The notes below the pieces were generated by a model. It saw only the letters and a program-made list of their open reading frames with translations. It did not search any database and was not told the origin of the DNA. The translations under genes were made by a program, and so were the position numbers. Source: Archangium sp. (GTDB lineage: Bacteria > Myxococcota > Myxococcia > Myxococcales > Myxococcaceae). Taken from it: a DNA stretch of 64,000 nt. The DNA lies in assembly GCA_030681645.1 (NCBI GenBank), contig JAUXRX010000046.1, forward strand, positions 1 through 64,000. Reading direction: 5' to 3'. Shown here piece after piece: positions 45,840-54,566 of this stretch; within the stretch, counting starts at the first letter, position 1, and every line of letters starts with the position of its first letter.

Positions 45840-47547
45840 TCAGCCCGTTCGAGGCACCTCGAGCGGAGTGGCGGGCACCAGCAGCAGCGCACAGGTGAGG
45901 CCGGTCATCAGCTTCATCGGCACGCTCCCGAAGCGCACCTGCGCCGCGCGCTGCACGCCGCCCGACCCGTGCCGCGCCACCACCACCAGGTCGGCGGCGA
46001 CTTCGTTCGCCTTCTCGATCAGCGTCCGCGCGGGGCCCGAGCCGCCCACGCAGAGCTCGAGGGCGCCGACCGTGGCGAGGTTGCTCTGCACGCGCTCGGC
46101 GTAGGCCTGCAGCGCCGTCGGTGAGGTCTCCCCGTCGGGCACCAGCACCAACGTCACCTGCGCCCCCTGGCCCAGCAGCTGCGCGACGAAGGGCAGCGTC
46201 GCCTCGGCCTCGCGCGAGCCGTCGAGGCCCACCAGCACCCGCGACCAGACGGGATAGCGCGCTGCTGCCGCGCTCTTCCCGCCCATGACCAGCACCGGCA
46301 GGGTCGCCTCGGCCAGCAGACCCTCGACGCCACCGAGCTCCCGGGCGACCACCAGCAACTGCGCCCCCACGGCGCGGGCCTCCCGCTCCAGCTCGTTCAC
46401 CGAGGCGAGCTCGAGCGCGGGCCCCTCGAAGTCGAGGGTGCGCCGGAGCGACTCGAGGTAGCGCCCGGCTTCCGGCACCGCGAGCGCCACCACCCCCACC
46501 GAGGCGCCCAGCGCCACACCGACCGAGCAAGCGCCCAGCAGCGCCGTCTCCGAGGCGGCGTCCCCGTCGACCACCGCCAGCGCCAGCCGCGGCCAGTCGG
46601 AGCGCGGCCCCACCACGAAGGACTTGTTCTCCAGCAGCACCCGGCCGATGCGCGCGTCGAGGTCGTTCGGCGCGCCCAGCCGTGAGCGGAACCGGCTGAA
46701 CCCCGCGAAGAGCACCGGCACCAGCAGGAAGTAGGTCCACGCGCCCTCTGCGAAGCGCTCGAAGAAGATGAGCCCCGCGGCAGCCGTGGTGACGAGCGCC
46801 GCCAGGAACGTGCTGACCAGCCCGAAGAGCGAGCCCTTCTTCCCCCGCGCCTCGCGGCCCAGGCGCTTCACCGCCGCCCAGCCGGTCAGGCCCAGCAGCA
46901 CGAAGACCCCCGCGGCGTAGAGCGCGAGGTAGGTCTCTTCACTCGTGCCGAAAGTCACGAAGCAGAGCACCACCACGCCCACCTGGGCGAAGACGGGCCG
47001 CTCGGCCACGTCGAAACGGTTTCGCTGGCCAAACGAGGCCGGCACGTAGTGCCGATGGCGCAGGCCCAGCGAGAGGTTCTGCAGCCCCTGCGCGCTGGCC
47101 GCGGCCGCGGAGAGCAGCACCACGATGCCCACCAGCGTGCCTGCGTACGCCAGCGGCCCGGGCAACAGGTGGTCCATCACCTGGGTGAAGACCGAGACCT
47201 CCACGTTGGCGGGGTCGGACAGGGCGAAGATGGCCGGCCCCACCACCACCATCGTGACCAGGGTGGTGATCATCACGATCAGCAGGCTCCCGAAGGCCTG
47301 GCGCGAGCGGGCCGCGGGGGGACCTTCGTAGGCGGCCACCAGGTTCGCGAAGACCTCGATGCCGGTCATCAGGGCCAGCAGCCGCACGTAGCCACAGCGG
47401 GGTGCCGAAGCAGATCGCCCCCACGCCGCTGGCGGCCAGCAGGCGCAGGTAGGGACCGAACACGTAGAGCGGTGAGGTGGCGGGGTCTCCGCCGCCCGCC
47501 AGCGCGCCTTGCAGCGCGCCGTCGAGCCTGTGCGTCACGTGCGACAT
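45840..47547 (-). pseudogene. Broken APC-type permease with C-terminal universal-stress domains
   Basis: From ATG 47547 the frame reads MSHVTHRLDGALQGALAGGG followed by an APC-type first helix (SPLYVFGPYLRLLAASGVG) to about 47400. The homologous sense then resumes in a different frame at about 47390 (YVRLLALMTGIEVFANLVAA) and runs to a stop at 45840. Only part of the expected permease helices is present: the remaining half shows about five helices (LLIVMITTLVTMVVVGPAIF, LAYAGTLVGIVVLLS). Two UspA-like domains follow (LALAVVDGDAASE, RVLVGLDGSREAE, LVVVARHG). A deletion plus frameshift in the permease half is the simplest reading. The second part could still be translated from an internal start, so inactivity is not certain. 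Confidence 0.65.
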
Positions 47548-47566
47548 GGGCGCTTCGCTTTCTTCG

Positions 47567-48448
47567 TCAGTCTGGAGCCGTGGGAGGGAGCTGGCGGTGG
47601 AGCACCGCCGGCGGCCCGATGTGGTGCTCGCGGAAGGCCTCGACCACGCGCAGGTGCACGTCGGTCGCGAAGTCCTCTTCGTACTTGCAGTCGAACACGT
47701 AGGGCCGCGCCTTGAGGTGGAAGGCCACGTAGTCCTGGAAGATGACCTGCCGCGCCACCACTTTCACCGGCCGCTCGAGGAAGACGTAGGGGCTGGTGAG
47801 GCACGCCTCGCGGACCAGGGCCACCGCGCGCTCCACCGGTTGATCCGCCCCCACGTAGAAGTCCATCGGCACCTGCATCTCGAGCTCGCCGTAGTTGCCG
47901 CTCGCGGTGACGTCGGTGAAGACCTTGTTGTTGGGAATGGTGATGACGTTGTGGCCCAGCGTGTTCATGCGCACGCTGCGCAGCCCTATCTGCGTGATGT
48001 CGCCGTACTCGCCGCCGAAGGTGACCCGGTCGCCGACCTGGAAGGGCCTGTCGAACATGATGGTGATGCCGGCCAGGAACGAGGCCACCAGGTCGCGCAG
48101 CGCGAAGCCGACCGCGAAGGCCAGCGCGCCCCCAATCACCGCCAGCGCCGTGGGGTCGAGGCGAATGCTCAGGCTGAGCACCAGCGCGAAGGCGATGACG
48201 TACAGCGCGAAGCGCGCCAGCGTCTGCACCTTCTGAATGGTGGGGCGGCGGTTGGCGAAGCGCGCAGCCAGCCGGGCACCGCCGCTCTCCACCAGCCTCA
48301 GCAGAAACAGGGCCGCCAGCAAGATGGGCACCGACGCGGCCACGCCCCCCCAGCGGATGAACTCGGCCAGCCGCCCGAACTCGGGCGCGTCCTGCGCCAC
48401 CGCGGGGCTGGCGAACAGCGCGATCGTCAGCAGGCCCAGCCGCCTCAT
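47567..48448 (-). CDS. MscS-family mechanosensitive channel
   Basis: The 293-residue protein has a signal-like N-terminus (MRRLGLLTIALFASPAVAQ) and three membrane helices. The third carries the MscS pore pattern (LAVIGGALAFAVGFALRDLV, rich in Gly and Ala). It leads into the beta domain with FQVGDRVTFGGEYGDITQIG and IPNNKVFTD, typical of MscS. It opens under membrane tension and releases solutes. The start overlaps the stop of the upstream NTPase gene by an ATGA, so the two are translationally coupled. A degraded permease gene follows after 19 bp. Size matches small MscS proteins. Confidence 0.95.
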   Translation of the reverse strand: MRRLGLLTIALFASPAVAQDAPEFGRLAEFIRWGGVAASVPILLAALFLLRLVESGGARLAARFANRRPTIQKVQTLARFALYVIAFALVLSLSIRLDPTALAVIGGALAFAVGFALRDLVASFLAGITIMFDRPFQVGDRVTFGGEYGDITQIGLRSVRMNTLGHNVITIPNNKVFTDVTASGNYGELEMQVPMDFYVGADQPVERAVALVREACLTSPYVFLERPVKVVARQVIFQDYVAFHLKARPYVFDCKYEEDFATDVHLRVVEAFREHHIGPPAVLHRQLPPTAPD

Positions 48449-51327
48449 TGGCTCACCAGCAGGTGGCGGCGCTCGAGCAGCACCATCACCGAGCGCAGCC
48501 AGGGCGACGCGACGCGCACCCGGCCCTGCTCCGTGACGAAGAAGCCCATGGCCTCGCCGAAGCGCACGGTGTTCTCCACCGCCACCACGCTGAGCCGGGT
48601 GGCCGCCACCAGGTCGGCCACGGCCGCCGGCGTCAGCTGCAGCACCGCCCTGACCACGAAGAGCGCGCTGTCGGACAGCGCGTCGAGCGCCGTGCTGTCG
48701 GGGCCGGTGAGCGCCCGCACCCTCACTTCTCCCGTGGCGCCCTGGCACAACGAGGCGCGCCAGGCCTCGAGGGCCATGGCCGGGTTGCCCCGCGCGTGGT
48801 CCCACGTCATGCGGAAGTAGCCGGCCCGGCGGGCGGCCAGCGCGTCGAGGCGATCGATCTCATCTGCCGCGGCAGGCAGCCCCTCGAGCAGGTCGTCGAA
48901 CACCGGGTCGATGCCGGCCTCGGCGCTGCGCTGCTCGAGCAGCGCGCCGATCTCCTCGTCAGACCAGGGCTCCAGGGTGAGCACCTCGTCGAAGAGGGGC
49001 CTGCCCTCGCAGGCCCGCTGCAGAAAGGGCCACACCACCTCGTCGACCGCGAAGACCCACAGGGTGTGGGCGCTCGCGCCACGCGCCAGCGAGATGACCT
49101 GGTCGAACTGGGCGAGGCCGCCGCGCACGGGCTTGATCAACACCTCGAGGTCGTCCACCAGCACCAGCGGGGGCCGCGCGCCGCCCTCGGGGGGCTCGCT
49201 GAGCGCCTGCACCTCGACGTCGTCGGCGAGGAGCACCCGGGCCTGCACCAGCACCGCGCCCTCGATGGCCGTCGCGAGCCGCCGCAGCAGCGACGACTTG
49301 CCCTGCCCGCTGGGGCCCACCACCGCCACCACGCCGCCGCGGGTGGCCCGGGCGCGCAGGTCGTCGAGGTGCTCGTCGGCAGGACAGCGGATCCACTTCT
49401 GGCTGGGCTGCAGCGGCGAGAGCGCGGCGAAGGTGGCCTCCGGCAGCGCTTCGCCGCGCCGCGCCGGTTTCTCCTCGGCGAGGCGGGCGAGCTCGCGCCT
49501 GAACAGCCAGGCGTGAGCGCGCCGGGCCAGCTCGAAGCCCGAGACCCACTGGCTGACCCGGCGAAGGAGGCCCTGCAGGAACAGGTGCACCGCGGCCACC
49601 ATGGCGGCGAAGAAGCTCTTCCAGCCGTGGCGGTTCTGCAGCACCCAGGCCTGCAGGGGCGTGTGCCGGCGCAGCCGCTCGAGCCGCAGGAAGACGGGCT
49701 CGCGCCACCAGCGCACCAGCAGCAGGAACACGGGCACCACGGCCAGCCAGCAGGCCACCAGCACCCAGCGGAACACCGTGCCTTCCCCCACCAGCCGCGA
49801 GCACAGCACCAGCGCGAGGCCGAAGCCGACCACCACCCGGCCCACCAGGCGCAGCGAGCGCAGGCGCAGGGCGCCCGTGGGGGTGGTGGCGCCGACGCGG
49901 CCCTTTTCCCAGGTGGCGAGCGCGTTGGTGGCGTCGATGACCAGCGAGGCCACCAGCCACCAGCCGATGACCACCGCCAGCAGGCGTACCTCGAGCAGGC
50001 CCCGCGCGCTGTCGGGCAGCAGCCAGACGAGGCCGGCGAAGAAGAGCAGCTCTTCCAGCGGGCGGTGCACGTCGCGCACGAAGCCCAGGGCGCGCCTGCG
50101 GGGGTGGTCGACGCTCGGGCGCCCCCGCTGCCGGCCGCGGCCGCGTTGCGCGCGCACCTCGCGCGACTCGAGCAGGGTCAGCAGGCCCGGGCTGCGGCGC
50201 CGCCACCAGACGAAGCCCAGGGTGAGCAGCGCCGAGGGCACCAGCACCTCGAGCAGCCGCCACACGGCCAGCCCGCCCACGCCGCCCTCACGGCTGACGT
50301 CACCCGCCCACCTGCGGATGACCTGCCAGTGCGTTCGCAGGGTGAGGAGCAGGTGCCGGACTTCGGTGCGGGCCTGGTCGAGGGCGGTGAGGGTGAAGCC
50401 GGTGGTCGCCTCCCGCGTGGAGTCCGAGAGCAGGGGGAGCAGCGAGAGGCGCTCCCGGTTGAGGGCGTTGATCTCCTCGAGCAGCTCGAGCTCGTGGTGC
50501 TCGCGCAGCGCCCGCTCTTCTTCCCCGGCGTCGCGCAGCGCCTGGTTCGCCGCGGCGCGCCGGGCCGCCAGCTCGGGGCTCGCCTGGCCGCCGCCGCCGT
50601 CCACCAGCGGCGGGGGGAGAATGCTCTCGCGCCGGTCGGCGTCGTCGAGCGCGAGCTGCAGCGCATCGCGAGCAGCCTTGAGGGGGCCGCGCAGCGCGTC
50701 GTAGGTGGCGTCGATGTCGTCGGCGGTGGTGAGCGGGTCGGCGCGGAGGGTGCGAAGCCGGCGCTGCCAACCCACCACCACCTCGCGGCGCGCCGCCAGC
50801 TCGAGGCGCAGCGCCTCGAAGGAGAGGCGCGCGGTGGCGAGGGCCGCAGCCTGTCGGGTGAGCTCGTCGGCGGCCACGCGGTCGGCCTCGAGGAGCTCCA
50901 GGCGCGCGGCCGCGGCCGCCCGCTCGGCCTCGGTCTCGCGTTGGTCTTGACCACGCTGGCGCCGGGCGTGGGTCTCGAGCAGGGCGCTGCGTTGCGCGGC
51001 GGACAGCTCGTAGAAGGCCAGCCGGGCGCGATCGAGTTGGTCGCGCGCGGACCACGCGTCAGCCGCGAAGGTGGCGGTCTGCGGGGGCCGGCCCGCGTCG
51101 CTGCCCAGCACCAGGCGCAGGCGGGCGCGCTCCACCTCGGCCGCGCGCTCGTCGCCGGGCGAGACGTCGAAGAGGCTGACGGGCTGCACGCCGACGTCGA
51201 GGGTTCCTTCGATCAGCGCGAGCACCTGCTCCGCGCGTCGATCGCCCGCGCCGGCGTCGGCGCCCGGCCCGGGCTCCGCGGCCCCGAAGAGAAGGAGCGC
51301 GGTGAAGGCGCCGAACAGCTGGATCAT
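48445..51327 (-). CDS. Membrane NTPase with coiled-coil N-terminal domain, coupled to MscS
   Basis: The 960-residue protein starts with a signal-like segment and a long helical, coiled-coil region (about 30-350, e.g. RLELLEADRVAADELTRQAA). About six membrane helices follow between residues 354 and 590 (LLEVLVPSALLTLGFVWW, LLAVVIGWWLVASLVIDA, VLVACWLAVVPVFLLLV). The cytoplasmic part has Walker A VVGPSGQGKSSLLRRLA (about 669-677), Walker B-like PLVLVDDLEVL (about 720-728) and a region resembling STAND/AAA lids and winged helices (AVDEVVWPF, MTWDHARGNPAMALEAW). The long periplasmic-type coiled coil with TMs recalls large MscS-type proteins, but no pore motif is seen. ATP-driven control of the coupled MscS channel is inference. 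Confidence 0.9.
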   Translation of the reverse strand: MIQLFGAFTALLLFGAAEPGPGADAGAGDRRAEQVLALIEGTLDVGVQPVSLFDVSPGDERAAEVERARLRLVLGSDAGRPPQTATFAADAWSARDQLDRARLAFYELSAAQRSALLETHARRQRGQDQRETEAERAAAAARLELLEADRVAADELTRQAAALATARLSFEALRLELAARREVVVGWQRRLRTLRADPLTTADDIDATYDALRGPLKAARDALQLALDDADRRESILPPPLVDGGGGQASPELAARRAAANQALRDAGEEERALREHHELELLEEINALNRERLSLLPLLSDSTREATTGFTLTALDQARTEVRHLLLTLRTHWQVIRRWAGDVSREGGVGGLAVWRLLEVLVPSALLTLGFVWWRRRSPGLLTLLESREVRAQRGRGRQRGRPSVDHPRRRALGFVRDVHRPLEELLFFAGLVWLLPDSARGLLEVRLLAVVIGWWLVASLVIDATNALATWEKGRVGATTPTGALRLRSLRLVGRVVVGFGLALVLCSRLVGEGTVFRWVLVACWLAVVPVFLLLVRWWREPVFLRLERLRRHTPLQAWVLQNRHGWKSFFAAMVAAVHLFLQGLLRRVSQWVSGFELARRAHAWLFRRELARLAEEKPARRGEALPEATFAALSPLQPSQKWIRCPADEHLDDLRARATRGGVVAVVGPSGQGKSSLLRRLATAIEGAVLVQARVLLADDVEVQALSEPPEGGARPPLVLVDDLEVLIKPVRGGLAQFDQVISLARGASAHTLWVFAVDEVVWPFLQRACEGRPLFDEVLTLEPWSDEEIGALLEQRSAEAGIDPVFDDLLEGLPAAADEIDRLDALAARRAGYFRMTWDHARGNPAMALEAWRASLCQGATGEVRVRALTGPDSTALDALSDSALFVVRAVLQLTPAAVADLVAATRLSVVAVENTVRFGEAMGFFVTEQGRVRVASPWLRSVMVLLERRHLLVSQ

Positions 51328-51407
51328 CAGTGAGGTCTCCCGGGGGCGGAGACGCTCCGGCCACCCTCACCCCCTAACACGGAAGGGCCCTGCCAACCCG
51401 CGCGCGC

Positions 51408-51440
51408 CCTGCGGGTGCGGGGTGGACCGAGCGCGGCTGA
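51408..51440 (+). pseudogene. Short relic matching the 3' end of the kinase-TPR gene
   Basis: CTGCGGGTGC and, after a 4-7 base difference, GTGGACCGAGCGCGGCTGA match the last bases of the kinase-NTPase-TPR gene (39125-39160), where they encode LRVLKVWTERG and the stop. The shared blocks of 10 and 19 identical bases suggest that a copy of that gene once ended here and decayed. The upstream part is gone or not recognisable. Confidence 0.4.
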
Positions 51441-51446
51441 AGCCGA

Positions 51447-52088
51447 TCAACAGTCGAAGGTGCGGCACAGCTTGAGCTTCAGCGCCCGGGGGATCGTCTT
51501 GAGCTTCCGGTGCCAGGTGTCGCCGGGCGTGTGGCTGTACCGCACGTCGTTCCGCACGTCGGCGATCAGCTCGTCGTGCGCGCCGACCTGGAGCTGACAC
51601 TTCCAGTGCGCCGCGGTGGCGCCCACGAACAAGATGCCGCCCGGGGGGCGGCCGGTCACTGATGGGAGGAGCGCCTGCACGCTGCTGCACATCGCCCCGG
51701 TGACGCCAGGCTCGAACTCGCACCACACCAGCGTCACCTCGGAGCCGGGCCGGCCATCGATGGCCATGAACTCCTCATGCTCGAAGTCGTTGAGCGGCAG
51801 CACCAGGACCCGTTCACAGCCGACCTGCGCCAGCGCGTCGCGAAAGGGCGTCGGCGTGCGCGCGTCGGCGAGGGCCGCCTGCGTGCGCTCCGCCCTGCGG
51901 AGCCGGCGCCGTCGCGCGTCGAAGGGTGCCGCCGCCAGGGCCACCGTGAGGACGAAGGCGACGATGGCGACGATGGCAAAGCGAGGGCGCAGGACGACGA
52001 GGCTACCCCGAAGCCGGGAAGGGAGCAGGCGCCGCCCGCGAAGGCGGGTGACCGGCTGGCGGCGGCGCGGGCCGGCCTTACCTTCCAC
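51447..52088 (-). CDS. Hypothetical membrane-anchored protein
   Basis: The 213-residue protein starts at GTG 52088 with a very basic N-terminus and then one hydrophobic helix (FAIVAIVAFVLTVALAAAPF, about residues 37-56), a signal anchor. The soluble rest has ERVLVLPLNDFEHEEFMAID, SEVTLVWCEFEPGVTGAMCS, GGILFVGATAAHWKC and a Cys-containing basic tail (LKLCRTFDC). Several cysteines suggest periplasmic disulfides. No family is recognised. Its start is only 2 bp from the divergent cobalamin-protein gene, so the two share promoter DNA, which also constrains the start choice. Confidence 0.75.
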   Translation of the reverse strand: MEGKAGPRRRQPVTRLRGRRLLPSRLRGSLVVLRPRFAIVAIVAFVLTVALAAAPFDARRRRLRRAERTQAALADARTPTPFRDALAQVGCERVLVLPLNDFEHEEFMAIDGRPGSEVTLVWCEFEPGVTGAMCSSVQALLPSVTGRPPGGILFVGATAAHWKCQLQVGAHDELIADVRNDVRYSHTPGDTWHRKLKTIPRALKLKLCRTFDC

Positions 52089-52090
52089 GC

Positions 52091-52885
52091 ATGATCAGCT
52101 GGTGCGCGTACTGCCAGACCTGGCAAGGAGAGATTCCGCCCCTCGAGTCGTGGGAGGTGACTCACGGTATCTGCAAATCCTGCATCCGGCGCGGCGTGGC
52201 GCAAGACGCTGCCGCGATCGGGGCCATCAGGCCGGTCGCCGACTTCCTTCGCGCGCTCCGGGCCGAGGCGAGGCTCGGTTTCTCAACCCCCGGGGCGGTC
52301 GTGCTGGACCGGGCCACGAAGCTGGGTATCCGGCCGCTGGAGTTGCTGGTGGGCCTGCTCCAGCCCGCGCTCGACGAGATCGGCAAGCTGTGGGAGCGCG
52401 AGGAGCTGACGGTGGCCCACGAGCACCGCTTCTCGTCGATGGTCGAGACCGTCGTCACGCTGGTCCTCCAGCGCGCGCGCGAAGCGAGCGCCGTGGCGTC
52501 GCAGCCCGAGTTCCTGCTGGTGAACGCCGACGGCAACCACCACACGCTCGGGCTCCGGGTGGTCGAGGCCTTCCTGCTCTCTCACGGGCGCACGGTGCTC
52601 GCGCTCGTCCCCGGGCTCCCTGCCGGTGAGGTGATCGCCCAGGTCCGCGCGTTGCAGCCGAAGACGCTCGGCGTCTCGGTGGCGGTGCCCGGTGAGCTGG
52701 AAGTGGTGAAGGAGATTGCCACCGCGCTCGCGGACTTTCCTCCCGAGCGCAGGCCTCGGTTCGTGGCGGGCGGACCGGCGATCCGCGCGGGGGCGCAGGT
52801 CGATCCCGCGCTCGGTGTCACCGTCTGCACCGAGCTGCGGGACCTGCTCACCGACGGCGCGAGCGATGACCAGGCTCAGGTGTGA
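52091..52885 (+). CDS. Cobalamin-binding protein with CxxC finger (CarH-like sensor, no MerR domain)
   Basis: The 264-residue protein has an N-terminal zinc-finger-like segment with Cys5-x2-Cys8 and Cys28-x2-Cys31 (WCAYC, THGICKSC). The C-terminal B12-binding module follows. A helical capping part contains Trp101-x9-Glu111-His112 (WEREELTVAHEH), the Wx9EH signature of CarH/LitR photoreceptors. A Rossmann part with HHTLG (His151-x2-Gly154) supplies the likely lower ligand, and ALQPKTLGVSV and RPRFVAGG follow. Cobalamin-dependent light or metabolite sensing is inferred from the signature; the usual MerR DNA-binding domain is absent and replaced by the CxxC segment. It is divergent from a membrane protein gene. 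Confidence 0.9.
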   Translation: MISWCAYCQTWQGEIPPLESWEVTHGICKSCIRRGVAQDAAAIGAIRPVADFLRALRAEARLGFSTPGAVVLDRATKLGIRPLELLVGLLQPALDEIGKLWEREELTVAHEHRFSSMVETVVTLVLQRAREASAVASQPEFLLVNADGNHHTLGLRVVEAFLLSHGRTVLALVPGLPAGEVIAQVRALQPKTLGVSVAVPGELEVVKEIATALADFPPERRPRFVAGGPAIRAGAQVDPALGVTVCTELRDLLTDGASDDQAQV

Positions 52886-52931
52886 AGCGAAGCGCTGGTT
52901 GGCCGCGCGGTGAGGGGGTATCTGCACCTCC

Positions 52932-53531
52932 ATGAGTGACGACTCGAAGGCCAGCGCGATGCAGGGGTTCGTCGTGGGCGCGCTGGTGGTGGGCACGGTC
53001 GCGGCCGGCTTCTTCCTCTCGAGGCAGTCCGACCAGGCGCCGCCCGCGTCGATCGCCCCGCCCGTTCCGGCGGCCGCGCCGACCCTTGCACCCGCTGCGC
53101 CTCCGGCCCCGGCGAGCCCGCGACAGGCGGCCGACGAGGTCTTCAACGAGGCGATGATGGCCCACGAGCAGAACGACCAGGCCACGCTGGCGCGCGTGCT
53201 GCCCGGCGCGATCGCCGCGTACCGCGCCCTGGGTGAACTCGACGGTGACGGCGCGTACCACCTCGCGCTGCTCGAGCTGGCGGGTGGGCAGCTCACCGAA
53301 GCGCGCGCCACCTGCGCCTCGCTGCTGGCGAAGAACCCGAACCACCTGCTCGCGCTGGGCGTTGCCCTGCGGGTGGCGGCGAAGGCCAACGACGCGGCCG
53401 CCGCCCGGGACCTCGGCCAGCGGCTGTTGAAGGCGTACGACACCGAGGTGGTGCGCCCGCTGCCCGAGTACCAGGACCACGAGCGCATGTTCCCCACCTA
53501 CCGCGCCGAGGCGATGGCCGCGGTGAAGTAG
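52932..53531 (+). CDS. Membrane-anchored TPR-like protein
   Basis: The 199-residue protein has an N-terminal helix (GFVVGALVVGTVAAGFFLS, about residues 13-31) that anchors it in the membrane. An Ala/Pro linker and TPR-like helical pairs follow (ADEVFNEAMMAHEQNDQATL, YHLALLELAGGQLTEARATC, LALGVALRVAAKANDAAAA). TPRs mediate protein contacts; nothing indicates catalysis. It starts 46 bp after the cobalamin-protein gene on the same strand and may be cotranscribed with it. An intergenic palindrome follows. Confidence 0.82.
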   Translation: MSDDSKASAMQGFVVGALVVGTVAAGFFLSRQSDQAPPASIAPPVPAAAPTLAPAAPPAPASPRQAADEVFNEAMMAHEQNDQATLARVLPGAIAAYRALGELDGDGAYHLALLELAGGQLTEARATCASLLAKNPNHLLALGVALRVAAKANDAAAARDLGQRLLKAYDTEVVRPLPEYQDHERMFPTYRAEAMAAVK

Positions 53532-53546
53532 CTCACCGGCTCACTG

Positions 53547-53675
53547 CGACACAGTGAGTTTGACCGATCGACGACCGTTCACCCCGAGCGAAGTCGAGGG
53601 GCCACTTCACTCGGCGCCCGTCCCTCGACTCCGCTCGGGATGAACGGTGACCAACCGATCATCTTCACTGTGTCG
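53547..53675. repeat. Intergenic palindromic repeat, family A copy 4, with extended flanks
   Basis: The core (53575-53647) has arms CCGTTCACCCCGAGCGAAGT and CCGCTCGGGATGAACGG. Outer flanks CGACACAGTGA (53547-53557) and TCACTGTGTCG (53665-53675) are also perfectly inverted. The whole unit could fold into one long hairpin between two convergent genes. A terminator or structural role is likely; the outer arms are not seen in the other family A copies. Confidence 0.85.
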
Positions 53676-53680
53676 AGGTA

Positions 53681-54481
53681 CTAGAGTTCCTCGCCCTCCT
53701 TCGGAGCGCGGCAAGCGCCGCCCGGAAGCGAGAGGGTGAAGGGCAGCGTCTTCCGCTCGGGGCCGGGGCTGACGAACACCTCGAAGTGGAGGTGCGGTGC
53801 CACCGGCACGTCGTTGGTGGAACCCGACTGCGCCAGCACCGAGCCCCGCGAGATGGTCTGGCCTTCCCGCACCAGCACCGAGCCGCGCTTGAGGTGCGCG
53901 TACTGAGTGAGCGTGCCGTCGCCATGCAGCAGGCTCACCGTATTCCCACCGGCACGCGTGCCGTCCTGCGCGTCATCTTGAATCCAGGTCACCACCCCGG
54001 CTCGGGCGGCGAGCACCGGCGTGCCTTCCGGCATGGCGAAGTCGAGCGCGTGGCGCACCCGGTCTTTGTGTGTGAGCGCCCCATCGAAGCCCTGGATCAC
54101 CCGATAGGCGCCGGTGGGCCGGAAGGGCAGCGTGGCCGAGCAGTCCTCGGGCGCAGCGCGGTCGAGATCTCCGAGCGCGGTCTTGAACTGGTACGCGCAG
54201 CGCCACTTCTGTCCGGCGGTCGCCTGACCCACCTCGAGCAGCACGGTGTCACCGGCCTTCGAGACCACGCGTCGCAGGGGCAGTGGGGTGGACGGCGCGC
54301 AGTTCTCGTACGCAGCGCCGCGCTCGAGGGTGATGGTCACCGGCAGCAGGGGCCCTTCGACGACGGCCACCACCGAGTAGCGCTGCCCGGCGATGGCGAC
54401 GTCCTTGACCTGCACCTTCGGCTCGAGCGCGAACGCCGCGGAAGACACCAGGCAGAAGAACACGAAGTGCGGCGCGCGCAT
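53681..54481 (-). CDS. Secreted M23-family peptidase (LytM domain)
   Basis: The 266-residue protein starts at ATG 54481 (GAGGTGACG before it is a good ribosome site) with a signal peptide (MRAPHFVFFCLVSSAAFALE). After a beta-rich N-terminal domain, the C-terminal LytM domain has RHALDFAMP (first His/Asp zinc ligands) and HLHFEV (last His ligands), with VVTWIQDD and TQYAHLKRGSVLVREGQTIS between. This matches M23 zinc metallopeptidases, which cleave peptidoglycan cross-bridges or act as LytM regulators; the conserved zinc ligands suggest an active enzyme. It is periplasmic or secreted and could aid growth or prey lysis. Its end abuts a family A palindrome. Confidence 0.92.
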   Translation of the reverse strand: MRAPHFVFFCLVSSAAFALEPKVQVKDVAIAGQRYSVVAVVEGPLLPVTITLERGAAYENCAPSTPLPLRRVVSKAGDTVLLEVGQATAGQKWRCAYQFKTALGDLDRAAPEDCSATLPFRPTGAYRVIQGFDGALTHKDRVRHALDFAMPEGTPVLAARAGVVTWIQDDAQDGTRAGGNTVSLLHGDGTLTQYAHLKRGSVLVREGQTISRGSVLAQSGSTNDVPVAPHLHFEVFVSPGPERKTLPFTLSLPGGACRAPKEGEEL

Positions 54482-54566
54482 CGTCACCTCGAACACGGAA
54501 CGCATGAAGCGGTGAGCCTGCCGCTCGAGCGCTCGCCGGGCAAGCGCTCGCACGGTCGCCAGGCGC

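Noticed and set aside
48448..51333. Plus-strand frame of 961 codons opposite the NTPase gene
   Set aside because: Composition-driven shadow. The minus-strand frame has Walker motifs and membrane helices.
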